From Streptomyces luteogriseus (GTDB taxonomy: Bacteria > Actinomycetota > Actinomycetes > Streptomycetales > Streptomycetaceae): a DNA stretch of 64,000 nucleotides. The stretch is from positions 5,642,001-5,706,000 of the forward strand of contig NZ_JACHMS010000001.1 of NCBI RefSeq assembly GCF_014205055.1, written 5' to 3'. Numbering within the stretch: position 1 is the first letter of the stretch; every line of letters starts with the position of its first letter. A model generated the notes under the pieces. The model had not been told where the DNA came from and made no database searches. It worked only from the letters and a program-made list of their open reading frames with translations. Below, in pieces: positions 6,666 through 16,400 of the stretch. Made by a program: the position numbers and the translations under genes.

Positions 6666-8273
6666 GTGGTGACCTTGGACGTACGGCCTCAGCTGCTCGA
6701 CGCACTCTCCGCCCTGCGCGACCGTGTCGCCGCCGCACGCTTCCCGCTGCCCCTGGCGGGGGCCCCACGCGCGCGTGCCAACCGCGACGAACTCCTCGCG
6801 CAGCTCGACGACTACTTGGTGCCCCGCTTGCGGGAGCCCGAAGCGCCGCTTCTGGCCGTCGTGGGCGGGTCGACCGGAGCCGGCAAATCGACGCTCGTGA
6901 ACTCCCTCGTGGGACGGCGGGTCAGCGAGGCGGGCGTGCTGCGGCCGACGACACGCACCCCCGTGCTGGTCTGCCATCCGGAGGACCACCACTGGTTCAG
7001 CGGGATGAGAGTGCTGCCCGATCTCACCCGCGTGTGGGTGCCCCAGCAGGACTCCACCGACGACCTGCTGCTCCCGGGCGAGAACCCCGCGCGCGTGCTG
7101 CGCGTCGAGACCGCAGAGACCCTCCCGCCCGGCCTCGCCCTCCTCGACGCGCCCGACATCGACTCCCTGGTCGCCGACAACCGCGTCCTGGCCGCCGAAC
7201 TCATCTGCGCCGCCGACATCTGGGTGATGGTCACCACGGCCGCCCGCTACGCCGACGCCGTCCCCTGGCACATGCTGCGCACCGCCAAGGAGTACGACGT
7301 CACCCTCGTGACCGTGCTCGACCGTGTGCCCCACCAGGTCGTGAACGAGGTGTCGCGGCAGTACGGGGCCCTGCTCACCAAGGCCGGACTCGGCGAGGTG
7401 CCGCGCTTCACCGTGCCCGAACTGCCCGAGTCCGCCTGGGGCGGCGGGCTCCTGCCGGCCTCCGCCGTCGCCCAGTTGCGCACCTGGCTGATCCACCAGG
7501 CCCAGGACCCCGCGGCCCGGCAGCACGTCCTCGCCCGTACGGCGTACGGCGTCCTCGACTCCCTCAAGTCCCGCATGCCCGAGCTGGCCGGTGCCGCCGC
7601 CGCGCAGTACGCCGCAGCGCTACGGCTCACCTCCGCCGTCGAGGGGGCGTACGACAACGAGCACGCGCGCGTGCGGGGCCGGTTGCAGAACGGGGCGGTC
7701 CTCGCCGGGGACGCGCTCAAGCGGTGGCGCGCCTTCCCCCTGGACTGCACCGCCGCCGAACTGCTCGACGCGCTCGTGGAGAGCCTCAGCGCACTGCTGC
7801 TGTGTGCCGTCACCGCCGCCGACGAGCGCATCGACGACGCCTGGCGGCGCGAACCGGCGTCCGCCGCCCCGGAACTCGCCGCACGCGAGACCGGCGCGGA
7901 CAGTGCCGAACACCGCATCGGGCTCGCCGTACGGCGGTGGCGGCGGGAGCTCGAGGAACACGCCGAGGACGAGGTCCGTGAACTCGACCGCAACCTCGCA
8001 CCGGACCCCGAACTGGTGGCCGCCCTGGTCGCCACCTCCCTGCTGGGCGGCCGCCGGGGCCGGATGGCCGGAGAAGGGCTCGCCGAGCGGATCGGCGCCC
8101 ATGGCGCCCTGCGGCTGCGCGACCGGGCCGGGCGGCTGCTCACCGAGCACGTGGACCGCGTCCTGCACGCCGAGCGCGAGCGCCGGCTCGCCCCGCTCGA
8201 CGCGCTCGACATCCACCCCGAGCCCCAGGCCGAACTCATCGCCGCGCTGTCCGTACTGCAGAAGGAGAGGTGA
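6666..8273 (+). CDS. Dynamin-like GTPase, first of a tandem pair
   Basis: About 535 residues, translation starting VVTLDVRPQLLDAL. The P-loop GGSTGAGKST near residue 75 is followed by the conserved RPTTRTPVLV switch, LLDAPDID (G3) and TVLDRV (G4-like), as in the YfjP/dynamin-superfamily GTPases of actinobacteria. The C-terminal half is helical with Arg/Glu-rich stretches. The GTG pair at 6666/6669 is chosen because upstream in-frame sequence is not protein-like; no strong Shine-Dalgarno sequence is visible. It is separated by 3 bp from a second GTPase, suggesting a heteromeric membrane-remodelling pair like the tandem DynA/DynB proteins described for sporulation septa. That role is an inference from architecture. 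Confidence 0.88.
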   Translation: MVTLDVRPQLLDALSALRDRVAAARFPLPLAGAPRARANRDELLAQLDDYLVPRLREPEAPLLAVVGGSTGAGKSTLVNSLVGRRVSEAGVLRPTTRTPVLVCHPEDHHWFSGMRVLPDLTRVWVPQQDSTDDLLLPGENPARVLRVETAETLPPGLALLDAPDIDSLVADNRVLAAELICAADIWVMVTTAARYADAVPWHMLRTAKEYDVTLVTVLDRVPHQVVNEVSRQYGALLTKAGLGEVPRFTVPELPESAWGGGLLPASAVAQLRTWLIHQAQDPAARQHVLARTAYGVLDSLKSRMPELAGAAAAQYAAALRLTSAVEGAYDNEHARVRGRLQNGAVLAGDALKRWRAFPLDCTAAELLDALVESLSALLLCAVTAADERIDDAWRREPASAAPELAARETGADSAEHRIGLAVRRWRRELEEHAEDEVRELDRNLAPDPELVAALVATSLLGGRRGRMAGEGLAERIGAHGALRLRDRAGRLLTEHVDRVLHAERERRLAPLDALDIHPEPQAELIAALSVLQKER

Positions 8274-8276
8274 CCG

Positions 8277-10181
8277 GTGACCGCCGTCACTGACCAGGAC
8301 CACACCGAGCACACCGATCGGCCGGACGACGACGCGCGCAGGTCGGACGCCCGTATGACGGACGCCGGTAGTACGGACGGCCGTCACACGGATGCCCGTA
8401 GGGCGGACGCTCGTAAGGCAGAGCGGGCCGCGCGCACCGATTCGACCTCGCCGCGGTCCTTGCCCTCGACCTCGCCCTCGACCTCGACCGAGACCTGGGA
8501 CGACGGACTCATCGCGCGCCGGGTCAACGAGACAGCCGAAGGAGACCGGTTCCCCATGACGGACAACCGCTCCGCCGCCCCGCAGACGGTGACCCCCCTG
8601 GTGTACGACGGGTCACTGCGCTCCCGGCTCGAGGCCCTGCGTGAACTCGTGGGGCTCTCCCGTACCCGGCTCGACAGCCGGACGCTGTCGGAGGCCGGCC
8701 GGGTGCTCGACGAGGCGTCCGCGCGGCGCAGGCTCTCCGGGCAGCACACCGTCGTCGCCATCGCGGGCGCCACCGGCAGCGGCAAGTCGCAGCTGTTCAA
8801 CGCGCTCGCCGGGGTGACCATCTCGGAGACGGGCGTACGCCGTCCCACCACCGCCGCGCCCATCGCGTGCAGCTGGAGCGACGGGGCCGCCAGTCTCATC
8901 GAACGGCTCGGCATCCCGCCCCGGCTGCGCCGCCGGCCGCTGCCGACCGGCGACGGCGAATCGCCGCTGCGCGGACTCGTCCTCATCGACCTGCCCGACC
9001 ACGACTCCGCGGCCGTACAGCACCGACGGCACGTGGACCGCATCCTGGCGCTCGTCGACGCCGTGATCTGGGTCGTCGACCCGGAGAAGTACGCGGACGC
9101 CGTCCTCCACGAGCGCTATCTGCGGCCGATGGCGGCTCACGCCGAGGTCATGTTCGTCGTCCTCAACCAGATCGACCGGCTGCCCGGGGAGGCAGCCGAG
9201 CAGGTCCTCGACGATCTGCGGCGGCTCCTCGACGAGGACGGCATCGCCCTCGGCGAGTACGGCGAACCGGGTACGACCGTGCTCGCGCTGTCCGCGCTCA
9301 CGGGGGACGGCGTCGGCGAACTGCGTGAGGCCCTCGGCCAGTTCGTTTCGGAACGCGGGGCGCCGAACCGCCGCATCTCGGCCGACGTGGACGTCGCCGC
9401 GGCCCGGCTCTGGCCCGTCTACGCCACTCAGCGGCGGACCGGGCTCAGCGAACAGGCCCGGGAGGAGTTCTCCGACCGCCTCGCGGACGCGGTGGGCGCC
9501 ACGGCGGCGGGCGAGGCGGCCGAGCGTGCGTGGCTGCGCAACGCCAACCGCGCCTGCGGGACGCCCTGGCTGCGGTTGTGGCGCTGGTACCACGACCGCG
9601 GCGAGCCCACCACGGGCCGGCTCCCCGGGCGTACGCAATCCGAGGAGGAGGCGACGGCCCGTCAGCGGGTCGAGCAGGCGGTACGGACGGTGGCCGACCG
9701 GGCGTCGGCCGGGCTGCCGGCGCCCTGGGCGCAGGCGGTGCGTGAGGCGGCCGTCCGCGGCTCGCAGGGGCTGCCCGAGGCGCTGGACGAACTGACCGCG
9801 CGCGCGGGCGTGCCGGCGGGGCGGCCGCCTCGGCCGGGCTGGTGGCCGCTTGCCGTCCTCGTCCAGGCGTCCATGACGATCCTGCAGTTCCTGGGCGGGC
9901 TGTGGCTGCTGGGCCAGATCATCGGGGTCATGGCGCCGAACCTCGGGGTGCCGGTGCTGCTGATGGTGATCGGCATCGTCGGCGGCCCCCTCATCGAGTG
10001 GAGCTGCCGGATGGCCGCCCGCGGCCCGGCCAGGCGCTACGGCCTGGAGGCGGAACGCCGGTTGCGGGAGGCCGCGGCCGGATGCGGCAGGGCCCGGGTC
10101 CTGGACCCGGTGGCGGCGGAGCTGCTGCGGTACCGGGAGGTCCGGGAGCAGTACGGGAGGGTGGTGGGGACGGGGCGTTGA
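8277..10181 (+). CDS. Dynamin-like GTPase with C-terminal membrane hairpin, second of a tandem pair
   Basis: 634 residues from GTG, 3 bp after the first GTPase stop. The N-terminal 90 residues are a low-complexity Asp/Arg/Thr linker with short repeats (TDGRHTDARRADARK). The GTPase domain follows: P-loop GATGSGKSQLF, switch RRPTTAAPIA, G3 DLPDHDS, G4 NQIDRL. Near the C-terminus two hydrophobic helices (SMTILQFLGGLWLLGQIIGV; VPVLLMVIGIVGGPLI) form a membrane hairpin, followed by a helical tail. It probably acts at the cell membrane together with its partner. A later start at the MTDNRSAAP methionine (about 8557) would drop the linker. Confidence 0.88.
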   Translation: MTAVTDQDHTEHTDRPDDDARRSDARMTDAGSTDGRHTDARRADARKAERAARTDSTSPRSLPSTSPSTSTETWDDGLIARRVNETAEGDRFPMTDNRSAAPQTVTPLVYDGSLRSRLEALRELVGLSRTRLDSRTLSEAGRVLDEASARRRLSGQHTVVAIAGATGSGKSQLFNALAGVTISETGVRRPTTAAPIACSWSDGAASLIERLGIPPRLRRRPLPTGDGESPLRGLVLIDLPDHDSAAVQHRRHVDRILALVDAVIWVVDPEKYADAVLHERYLRPMAAHAEVMFVVLNQIDRLPGEAAEQVLDDLRRLLDEDGIALGEYGEPGTTVLALSALTGDGVGELREALGQFVSERGAPNRRISADVDVAAARLWPVYATQRRTGLSEQAREEFSDRLADAVGATAAGEAAERAWLRNANRACGTPWLRLWRWYHDRGEPTTGRLPGRTQSEEEATARQRVEQAVRTVADRASAGLPAPWAQAVREAAVRGSQGLPEALDELTARAGVPAGRPPRPGWWPLAVLVQASMTILQFLGGLWLLGQIIGVMAPNLGVPVLLMVIGIVGGPLIEWSCRMAARGPARRYGLEAERRLREAAAGCGRARVLDPVAAELLRYREVREQYGRVVGTGR

Positions 10182-10479
10182 CGGAGCTGCGGCGAGGCGG
10201 GGTGCTGATGGACCGGCGGCGAGACGGGGCGTATACGGAGCTGCGGCCGGGCGGGGCGCTGGTGGACCGGCGGTGCGGCGGGGTGGGTGCTGACGGGTAC
10301 GGCCGCCCCGGGGCATCACCCCTGCGGGTGGCGGCCTTGTCCACAGGCGGCCGGTGATCCACAGCGCTCAGCGGGCCCGGCCCGGCGGCGGCAGTCTGGC
10401 AGACACAGCCGTACGGGACGGACCCGTACGCGTGTCGGCCCGGCGCGGGTGCCGCAGTCCGGGTGAGGGAGGGTTCGCG
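10182..10479. repeat. Intergenic imperfect tandem repeat upstream of the ssb-like gene
   Basis: Two copies of a unit of about 65 bp are visible between 10185 and 10300, each containing GGAGCTGCGGC, GGCGGGG and TGGACCGGCGG in order. The rest up to the Shine-Dalgarno sequence shows nothing recognisable. No gene is supported. Confidence 0.45.
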
Positions 10480-10956
10480 ATGAACGAGACGATGGTCTGC
10501 GCGGTCGGCAGGGTGGCGACGCAGCCGGTGTACCGGGAGATGGCGTCCGGCCCGTCGGCCAGGTTCAGGATGGCGGTGACCGCGCGCTACTGGGACCGCG
10601 AGAAGAACACGTGGACGGACGGGCACACCAACTTCTTCACGGTGTGGGCCAACCGCCAGCTGGCCACGAACACGGCGGCGTCGCTGACGGTCGGCGAGCC
10701 CGTGATCGTGCAGGGCAGGCTGAAGGTGCGGACCGACGTACGCGAAGGGCAGAGCTGGACGTCGGCGGACATCGACGCCGTGGCGATCGGCCACGATCTG
10801 GCCTGGGGCACCTCGGCCTTCAGGCGTGCGGGAAAGACGGAGACGGTGGCCTCGCCGACACAGCCGGAGCCCAACTGGGAGACAGTCCCCGAAGGTTCCG
10901 CTGAACCTGGGGACGCTGGTGCACAACGCCCTGCGGAGGTCGCACTGCTGACGTGA
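10480..10956 (+). CDS. Single-stranded-DNA-binding-like protein (OB fold)
   Basis: 158 residues. The OB-fold pattern of SSB is clear: VCAVGRVATQPVY, RFRMAVTARYWD, TNFFTVWANRQLATN, GEPVIVQGRLKVRT, and the SADIDAVAIGHDL strand. The C-terminus (about 50 residues) is Pro/Glu-rich and lacks the acidic DDDIPF-like tip of the housekeeping SSB, so this is a paralogue. The ATG at 10480 is preceded by GAGGGAGGG, an ideal ribosome site. A possible partnership with the two GTPases upstream is only positional. Confidence 0.88.
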   Translation: MNETMVCAVGRVATQPVYREMASGPSARFRMAVTARYWDREKNTWTDGHTNFFTVWANRQLATNTAASLTVGEPVIVQGRLKVRTDVREGQSWTSADIDAVAIGHDLAWGTSAFRRAGKTETVASPTQPEPNWETVPEGSAEPGDAGAQRPAEVALLT

Positions 10957-10962
10957 CGTCAG
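10948..10962. repeat. Perfect palindrome across the ssb-like stop codon
   Basis: CTGACGT-G-ACGTCAG spans the TGA. It is close in sequence to the MerR operator at 20408 (CCTGACGT..ACGTCAGG). It could be a regulator site for the downstream gene or chance; there is no U-tract, so it is not a terminator. Confidence 0.4.
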
Positions 10963-11233
10963 TCACCGGCGCGCCTGCCCGAACTGCGGCTTATCGACGA
11001 GTGCGCACCGAACGGTCAGGGGTTGATTTGTCGATACACCCTGCTTGCCGGGGATCTTGGCGATAACGATTCCGAGTCGGATCACCCGTCCGACCGTCCG
11101 ACCGGCGGGCGGGCTCCCCCACGTCCCTAGGATGCCGGACATGGCTCTCGGGACTCTTGTGTCCTGTGAGTCCTCTGATTCTGCTGGTGGGACCGTCCCC
11201 CCACGTCAACGGTCCTGCTCGAAGGGGAATTTG

Positions 11234-12646
11234 GTGTTTGCTTCGTTCTCTGAGCTGTTCGTACGCAGGCGAGGTGCGGCCCGCCTCGCCACCGCGACCA
11301 TGCTGACCGGGCTCGCCGCCGCGGCCGGGCTGGCCGGTGCCGGCCCGGTCACCGCGGCCGACGAGACGACGCACAACCAGGGCGGCGCGGCCGCGACGAT
11401 AGGCGGCCTCAAGACGTACGGCGCTGCCGTGATACACGCCGGCACCGGCGACCAGGAGATCTCGGCGGGCCTGTTCGAGATGTCCGTCGACGGCGGAGGC
11501 ATGCTGCAGACGTACTGCGTGGACCTCCACAACCCCACGCAGCGGGACGCCAAGTACCACGAGACGTCCTGGAGCGGCACGTCCCTGGGCGCCAACAAGG
11601 ACGCCGGCAAGATCCGCTGGATCTTGCAGAACTCCTACCCGCAGGTCAACGACCTCGCGACGCTGGCGCGGAAGGCGGGCGTGCGCGGAGCACTGACCGA
11701 GCAGGACGCCGCGGCCGGCACACAGGTGGCGATCTGGCGCTACTCGGACGACATCGGGGTCGATGCCCTCGACCCGCAGGCCGAGCAGCTCGCCGACTAC
11801 CTGGAGAAGAACGCCCGCAATCTGCCCGAGCCCCGTGCCTCGCTCACCCTGGAGCCCCCCGCGGTCTCCGGGCGGCCGGGGGAGCGGATCGGACCGGTGA
11901 CGGTGCGCACCAACGCCGGCAGCGCGACGGTCACCCCGCCCGCGGACGCCGCCACGAGCGGAGTGCGGGTCGTCGACAGGCAGGGCAAAGCCGTCACCTC
12001 CACGCCCGACGGCGGGCAGGTGTTCTTCGACGTGCCCGAGGACGCGGCAGCCGGTACGGCGGAACTGACCGTGCAGGCTTCGACCACCGTGCCGGTCGGC
12101 CGGGCCTTCGCCTCCGAGAGCCGTAGTCAGACCCAGATCCTGGCAGGTTCCAGCGAGTCGACGGTGTCCGCGACGGCCGGGGCGACCTGGGCGAAGCAGG
12201 GCCCGGTCCCGGCGCTGTCGGCGGCGAAGAACTGCGCCGAGGGAGGCGTCGACATCATCGCCTCCAACAAGGGCGACGAGCCGTTCACCTTCGATCTGGC
12301 CGGTCTGGAGCACACCATCGCCGCGGGCGAGTCCCGCACGGTGACGGTCCCGATCCAGGAGGACCAGGCCTACGACTTCACGATCCACGGCCCGGGCGGC
12401 TTCGAGAAGCGCTTCACCGGCATGCTGGACTGCCAGACCCGCGGCAGCGACACCGGCACCACCACCCAGACCCTCAGCGAACCGAGCCCGGCGACCGTGG
12501 GCGGCACGGCCCCCGACACCAACCTCGCCGAAACGGGCAGCTCCGGCATCACCCCCCTGATCGCTGGCGTCGCCATCGGCCTGGTCCTGATCGGCGGAAC
12601 GACACTGATCGTGCTGCGGCGCAGGGAGGCGACGGCCGGGGAGTGA
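11234..12646 (+). CDS. Wall-anchored TQXA thioester-domain protein with LAETG sortase signal
   Basis: 470 residues. GTG at 11234 follows GAAGGGGA. A signal peptide (TATMLTGLAAAAGLAGAGPV) precedes an N-terminal thioester domain, marked by Cys in LQTYCVDLHNPTQ and the TQXA motif in AAGTQVAIWRYSD. In this family the Cys and Gln side chains form an internal thioester that can bond covalently to surfaces. Ig-like repeats follow (CNA/choice-of-anchor type). The C-terminus has the sortase E signal NLAETGSSG, a hydrophobic helix (PLIAGVAIGLVLIGGTTLIV) and an RRR tail. The protein is exported, cleaved after Thr by a class E sortase and linked to peptidoglycan. Confidence 0.93.
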   Translation: MFASFSELFVRRRGAARLATATMLTGLAAAAGLAGAGPVTAADETTHNQGGAAATIGGLKTYGAAVIHAGTGDQEISAGLFEMSVDGGGMLQTYCVDLHNPTQRDAKYHETSWSGTSLGANKDAGKIRWILQNSYPQVNDLATLARKAGVRGALTEQDAAAGTQVAIWRYSDDIGVDALDPQAEQLADYLEKNARNLPEPRASLTLEPPAVSGRPGERIGPVTVRTNAGSATVTPPADAATSGVRVVDRQGKAVTSTPDGGQVFFDVPEDAAAGTAELTVQASTTVPVGRAFASESRSQTQILAGSSESTVSATAGATWAKQGPVPALSAAKNCAEGGVDIIASNKGDEPFTFDLAGLEHTIAAGESRTVTVPIQEDQAYDFTIHGPGGFEKRFTGMLDCQTRGSDTGTTTQTLSEPSPATVGGTAPDTNLAETGSSGITPLIAGVAIGLVLIGGTTLIVLRRREATAGE

Positions 12647-13106
12647 CCCGGGCGCTCGACAGGAGAGTGCGGGCGTCCGGCCTGACACAGGAAAGCGGCC
12701 GGCCGCCGACGCCGGAGGCCCGGGCATGGACGAGGTGAGCCGGGCGAGCGCCCCGAGCGCGTCCGCAGCTGCTCGACACCGAGTTCGTGGAGGTCGGCGC
12801 CCCGGGACGGCGTTCGGCCTACGAACCGGCGGTTGATGCCGGACTCCGTGCAGCAGAACGGGGCGCCGATCAGACACAGCGGCCGCCTCTGTGCCGGTCA
12901 GTCCGGCGCCCCCTGAGATCAGATCCGCCCAGCCAGGAAAGCCCGAGAGCCCCACAGTGTGGGCATGTTCGAGACGATCCGATGGCGCTGCTCTGCGCAC
13001 GTGGCAGACCGCCGCGGTGCCGAGCGCGTGGTCGGCCGCGTCGAGCGGCTGTTGCCGCACACCGTCGAGATCGAGAGTTACGAGCGGTACGCGTTTCCGC
13101 TCAGGC
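12647..13106. other. Degraded intergenic DNA at left edge of the conflict island
   Basis: Short ORFs overlap in several frames. A plus-strand frame at 12965-13105 (GMFETIRWRCSAHVADRRGA, then RVERLLPHTVEIESYERYAF) reads like real protein, with charged helix spacing and no low complexity, but it is cut where the integrase fragment begins. It is probably the head of a small gene truncated by the insertion; the family is not recognised. Confidence 0.35.
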
Positions 13107-13430
13107 TGCTCTCTCCGGCGTCCAGGAGGACCGAGGCGTAGAAGTGGCGTAGGGCGTGCATGCCGTGCTCGCGGGCGGCGGCGTAGCGCTCGCCGTTCTC
13201 AGGGGCCGGGATGATGCCGGCGGCTGCGAGCGCGGGTTTCCACGCCTGGTCGTTGAACGCCGGGCTCCAGATGGCTGCGCAGATGCCGCTCGTGAAGAGG
13301 GGCCGGTGTGTGACCTTGGGGCCGGTCGGGGTCAGCCAGGGCAACATCACTTCGACGGGCGGGAAGCACTCCATGTGGTCGCGGAGCGCGACCGACAGCT
13401 CCGGGTCGAGCGGGACCCAATTGAGTAGCT
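13107..13430 (-). pseudogene. Tyrosine integrase C-terminal fragment
   Basis: The minus-strand frame reads PELSVALRDHMECFPPVEVM, then THRPLFTSG, AFNDQAWKPALAAAGI and HGMHALRHFYASVLLDAGES. The last is the HxLRHxxAS catalytic box of phage-type integrases. The protein stops being integrase-like right after DAGES, so the last box with the nucleophilic Tyr is missing, and the N-terminal DNA-binding part is missing as well. It is a scrap of a mobile element at the border of the CHAT-STAND gene. Confidence 0.8.
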
Positions 13431-13480
13431 GCCTCACCATTCGGGCCCTGAAGTAGCGTTCAGCGACGTTAAGATGACGT

Positions 13481-16400
13481 ATGGTTACCGGGCTGGTTGT
13501 GGACGTCAACGGGTTTGAGCTGGTCGTTGATGGCGAGCGGGTCGGTCCTCGTCGGTTATTGCAGACCGCTGATACCGAGCTGCTCACTGCCGTCGCTGGC
13601 CAGTATGTCGATGCCGTGCGCAGCGGCTCCAAAAACCAGGCGCTGCTCGCGGTGGGACGCGAGTTGTATCGGTGGCTCGATGGCGACCTCGGCCAGTTGA
13701 CGCGTCTGCTCGATGAGGCGTCGGCGCCGCTGGTGTTCGAGGTGCGAGCGTCGGCGAAGCCTTCCGCGGCGGCGTGGGCGCTGCTGCGGGCCCCGTACGA
13801 GCTGCTGGCCGCCCCCGGGGGCGGGTTTCTTGCCGAGGGGCCGGAGTTGTTCGCTGTGGCGCGTCGGCTCGGTCAGCCGAGTCCGGCGCAGGCCCTGGAC
13901 GGGTACCGGCTCGGGGTGGCCTTCATGGCTTCGGCACCGCGGGGCCAGCACGAGCTGGACTTCGAGGCCGAGGAGATGGCCATCCTCAACGCTGTCGGGG
14001 AGACGAGCGTTGATCTCGTTGTCGAGGACTCCGGCAATCCCGAGCATCTTGGTCTGCGTCTGTCCGAGCTCGGCGGGATGCCGGTGGTGCATCTGTCGTG
14101 TCACGGGCTGCACAACTGGCGCCCGGGGCCCGACGGGCCCGCCACCCCTGTCCTGCTGATGGAAGATGATCTCGGGGAGGGGTGCCCGACGAGCGCGGAC
14201 GCGCTGGTGGGCCTGTTGACTCCTCGGCCGCGGCTGGCGTTCGTGTCGGCCTGCCTGACCGCAACCGGTGCCGACGTGGCCGGGCATGTTCCCGCCGGGG
14301 CCGGCCACCGCGGCGGTTCGATAGCCGAGCCCGGCGTGTCGGTGGCGCACTCGATGGCCACCGGGCTGGTGGCCGCGGGGATTCCCGCGGTCATCGGCTG
14401 GGACGGCTCGGTCAGCGACCGGGCCGCCACTCGTTTCGCCGAACGCCTGTACCGGCAGCTCGGCCGCCGTGTCGAGGTGGCCGAGGCAGTCGCCGACGCC
14501 CGCCGCCACCTGCTGGCCTGTTCCGATGAGCGCCAGCGCGCCGACTGGCACCTGGCGCGGCTGTGGCTGGGGCCGGCTGGCGGCGGCCCGCTCGTCGCGG
14601 GTAACCGCAAACGCCAGATGGTGCGCCCGCACCATGTGACCAAGACGTTCCTGGACCGCAAGCACCAACTGCCGGTCGCGGCAGCGGAAATGTTCGTCGG
14701 CCGCCGCCCGGAGATGCAGCACACACTGCGGGCCCTGCGCGGCGGGCAGAAGGCCGGGGTCCTGCTCCACGGGCAGGGCCGGTTGGGCAAGTCGAGCCTG
14801 GCCGCCCGGATCGCCGACCGTCACCCCAACCGGGCCGTCGCGGTCGTGTTCGGCGACTACACCCCGACAGCGATCCTCGACGCCATCACCGACGCCGTCA
14901 CCACCAACCCCGACGCCCGCACCCTCATCGAAAACAGGCGTGCCGAGGTCCGCGAACAGCCGGAACGTCTCAAACCGCTGCTGATCGATCTGCTGGCCGG
15001 ACCGTGCTCCCAGGAACTCGACGACGTCCGCAAACCCCTCCTGTTGATCATCGACGATCTCGAACAGATCCTGACGGCCAACCCTGACGGCCCGCACCGG
15101 CTCGACCCCGAGCACGCCACCGTGTTCGCCGACGCGCTCTCCGCGTTCGACCCGGCCATCACCGACAGTCGACTTCTGATCACGAGCCGCTACACGTTCA
15201 CTCTCGGCGGGCTGGAGGACCGGCTGGAACCGGTCCAGTTGCAGCCACTGTCGCCGGCGGCCCAGCGCAAGCTCCAACGCCGTCAGCAGGATCTCGCCCC
15301 GGCCGAGTACCAGGCCCGGCGCGCGGACCTGGCCCAGCGGGCCCTGGAAGTCAGCTGCGGCAACCCCGGACTGCAGGACCTCATCGGCCTACGGCTGGTC
15401 TACAGCAGCCAGGTCGACCAGGCCCGCGCCGAGGCCGCCGTCGCCGACATGGAGGCCTACCTTCACCAGGGTGACCTCCCAGCCGACAACGCCGACATCG
15501 GCGAGTTCCTGGAAAACCTCGCCCTCGACACTCTCCTCAGCCAGGCCGGGCCCGCCCACCGCGACCTGTTGCGGGCCTGCACCCTGTTCACCGTCCCGGT
15601 CCCGCAACCCGTCATCGACGTCCTCGCCGACGCTGTCGGCGGATCGGCGTCCCGCCTGTGCGGCCTCGGGCTCCTTGACGCCTTCCCCGACCAGCACCGC
15701 AGCGCCGTCGCGGCCTTGGCCGTCAATGCCCTCGCGGCCGGACGCCTGGCCCCCCTCACCCCCGACGAGCGGGCCGCCCTAGCCACCGTGGCCGCCGAAC
15801 CGCTGTATGCGCAATGGGGCGGTGCCACACCCCGACCCGCCCGCGGCAGCGACCTGGACCTACAGCTGACCCAACTGGCCCTGGCCGCCGACAACCCGAC
15901 CATCATCGCCGACTGCGCCGCCGCTGCCGTGGCTGCCCTGCGGCAAGGCCCGGCCTCCACCGCCGCCGAACTCGGCCGCGACGCGATCACCCTCCTCGAC
16001 CACCACAACCACGAGGTCCCTGTCAACCTGCTACGGATCGTCGCCGACGCGGCCGTCACCAGCGGCGACGGCGACCGCGCCGACGCCCTGCTCCACCGTG
16101 CCATCCAGCAGACCGGGACCAGCGACCTGCAGAGCAACCCGGCCAGCCACGCCGCACTCCTCTACGACCGCGCCAACCGCCTGATCACCCGCGGCCAGGC
16201 CGACCAGGCCGAAGACCTGCTCCACCAGGCCCGCCAACTGTTCACCGACGCCGGTGAGACCCGCGAGGTCGCCGTCACCTGGGCGAAGATCGCTGACATC
16301 CTCGTGCAGCGGGGTGAGGTCGATGAGGCGTTGCGGATCCGCCGTGAGGTCGCCCTGCCGGTGTTCGAGCGGATCGGTGACATCCGCGAGGTCGCGGTCA

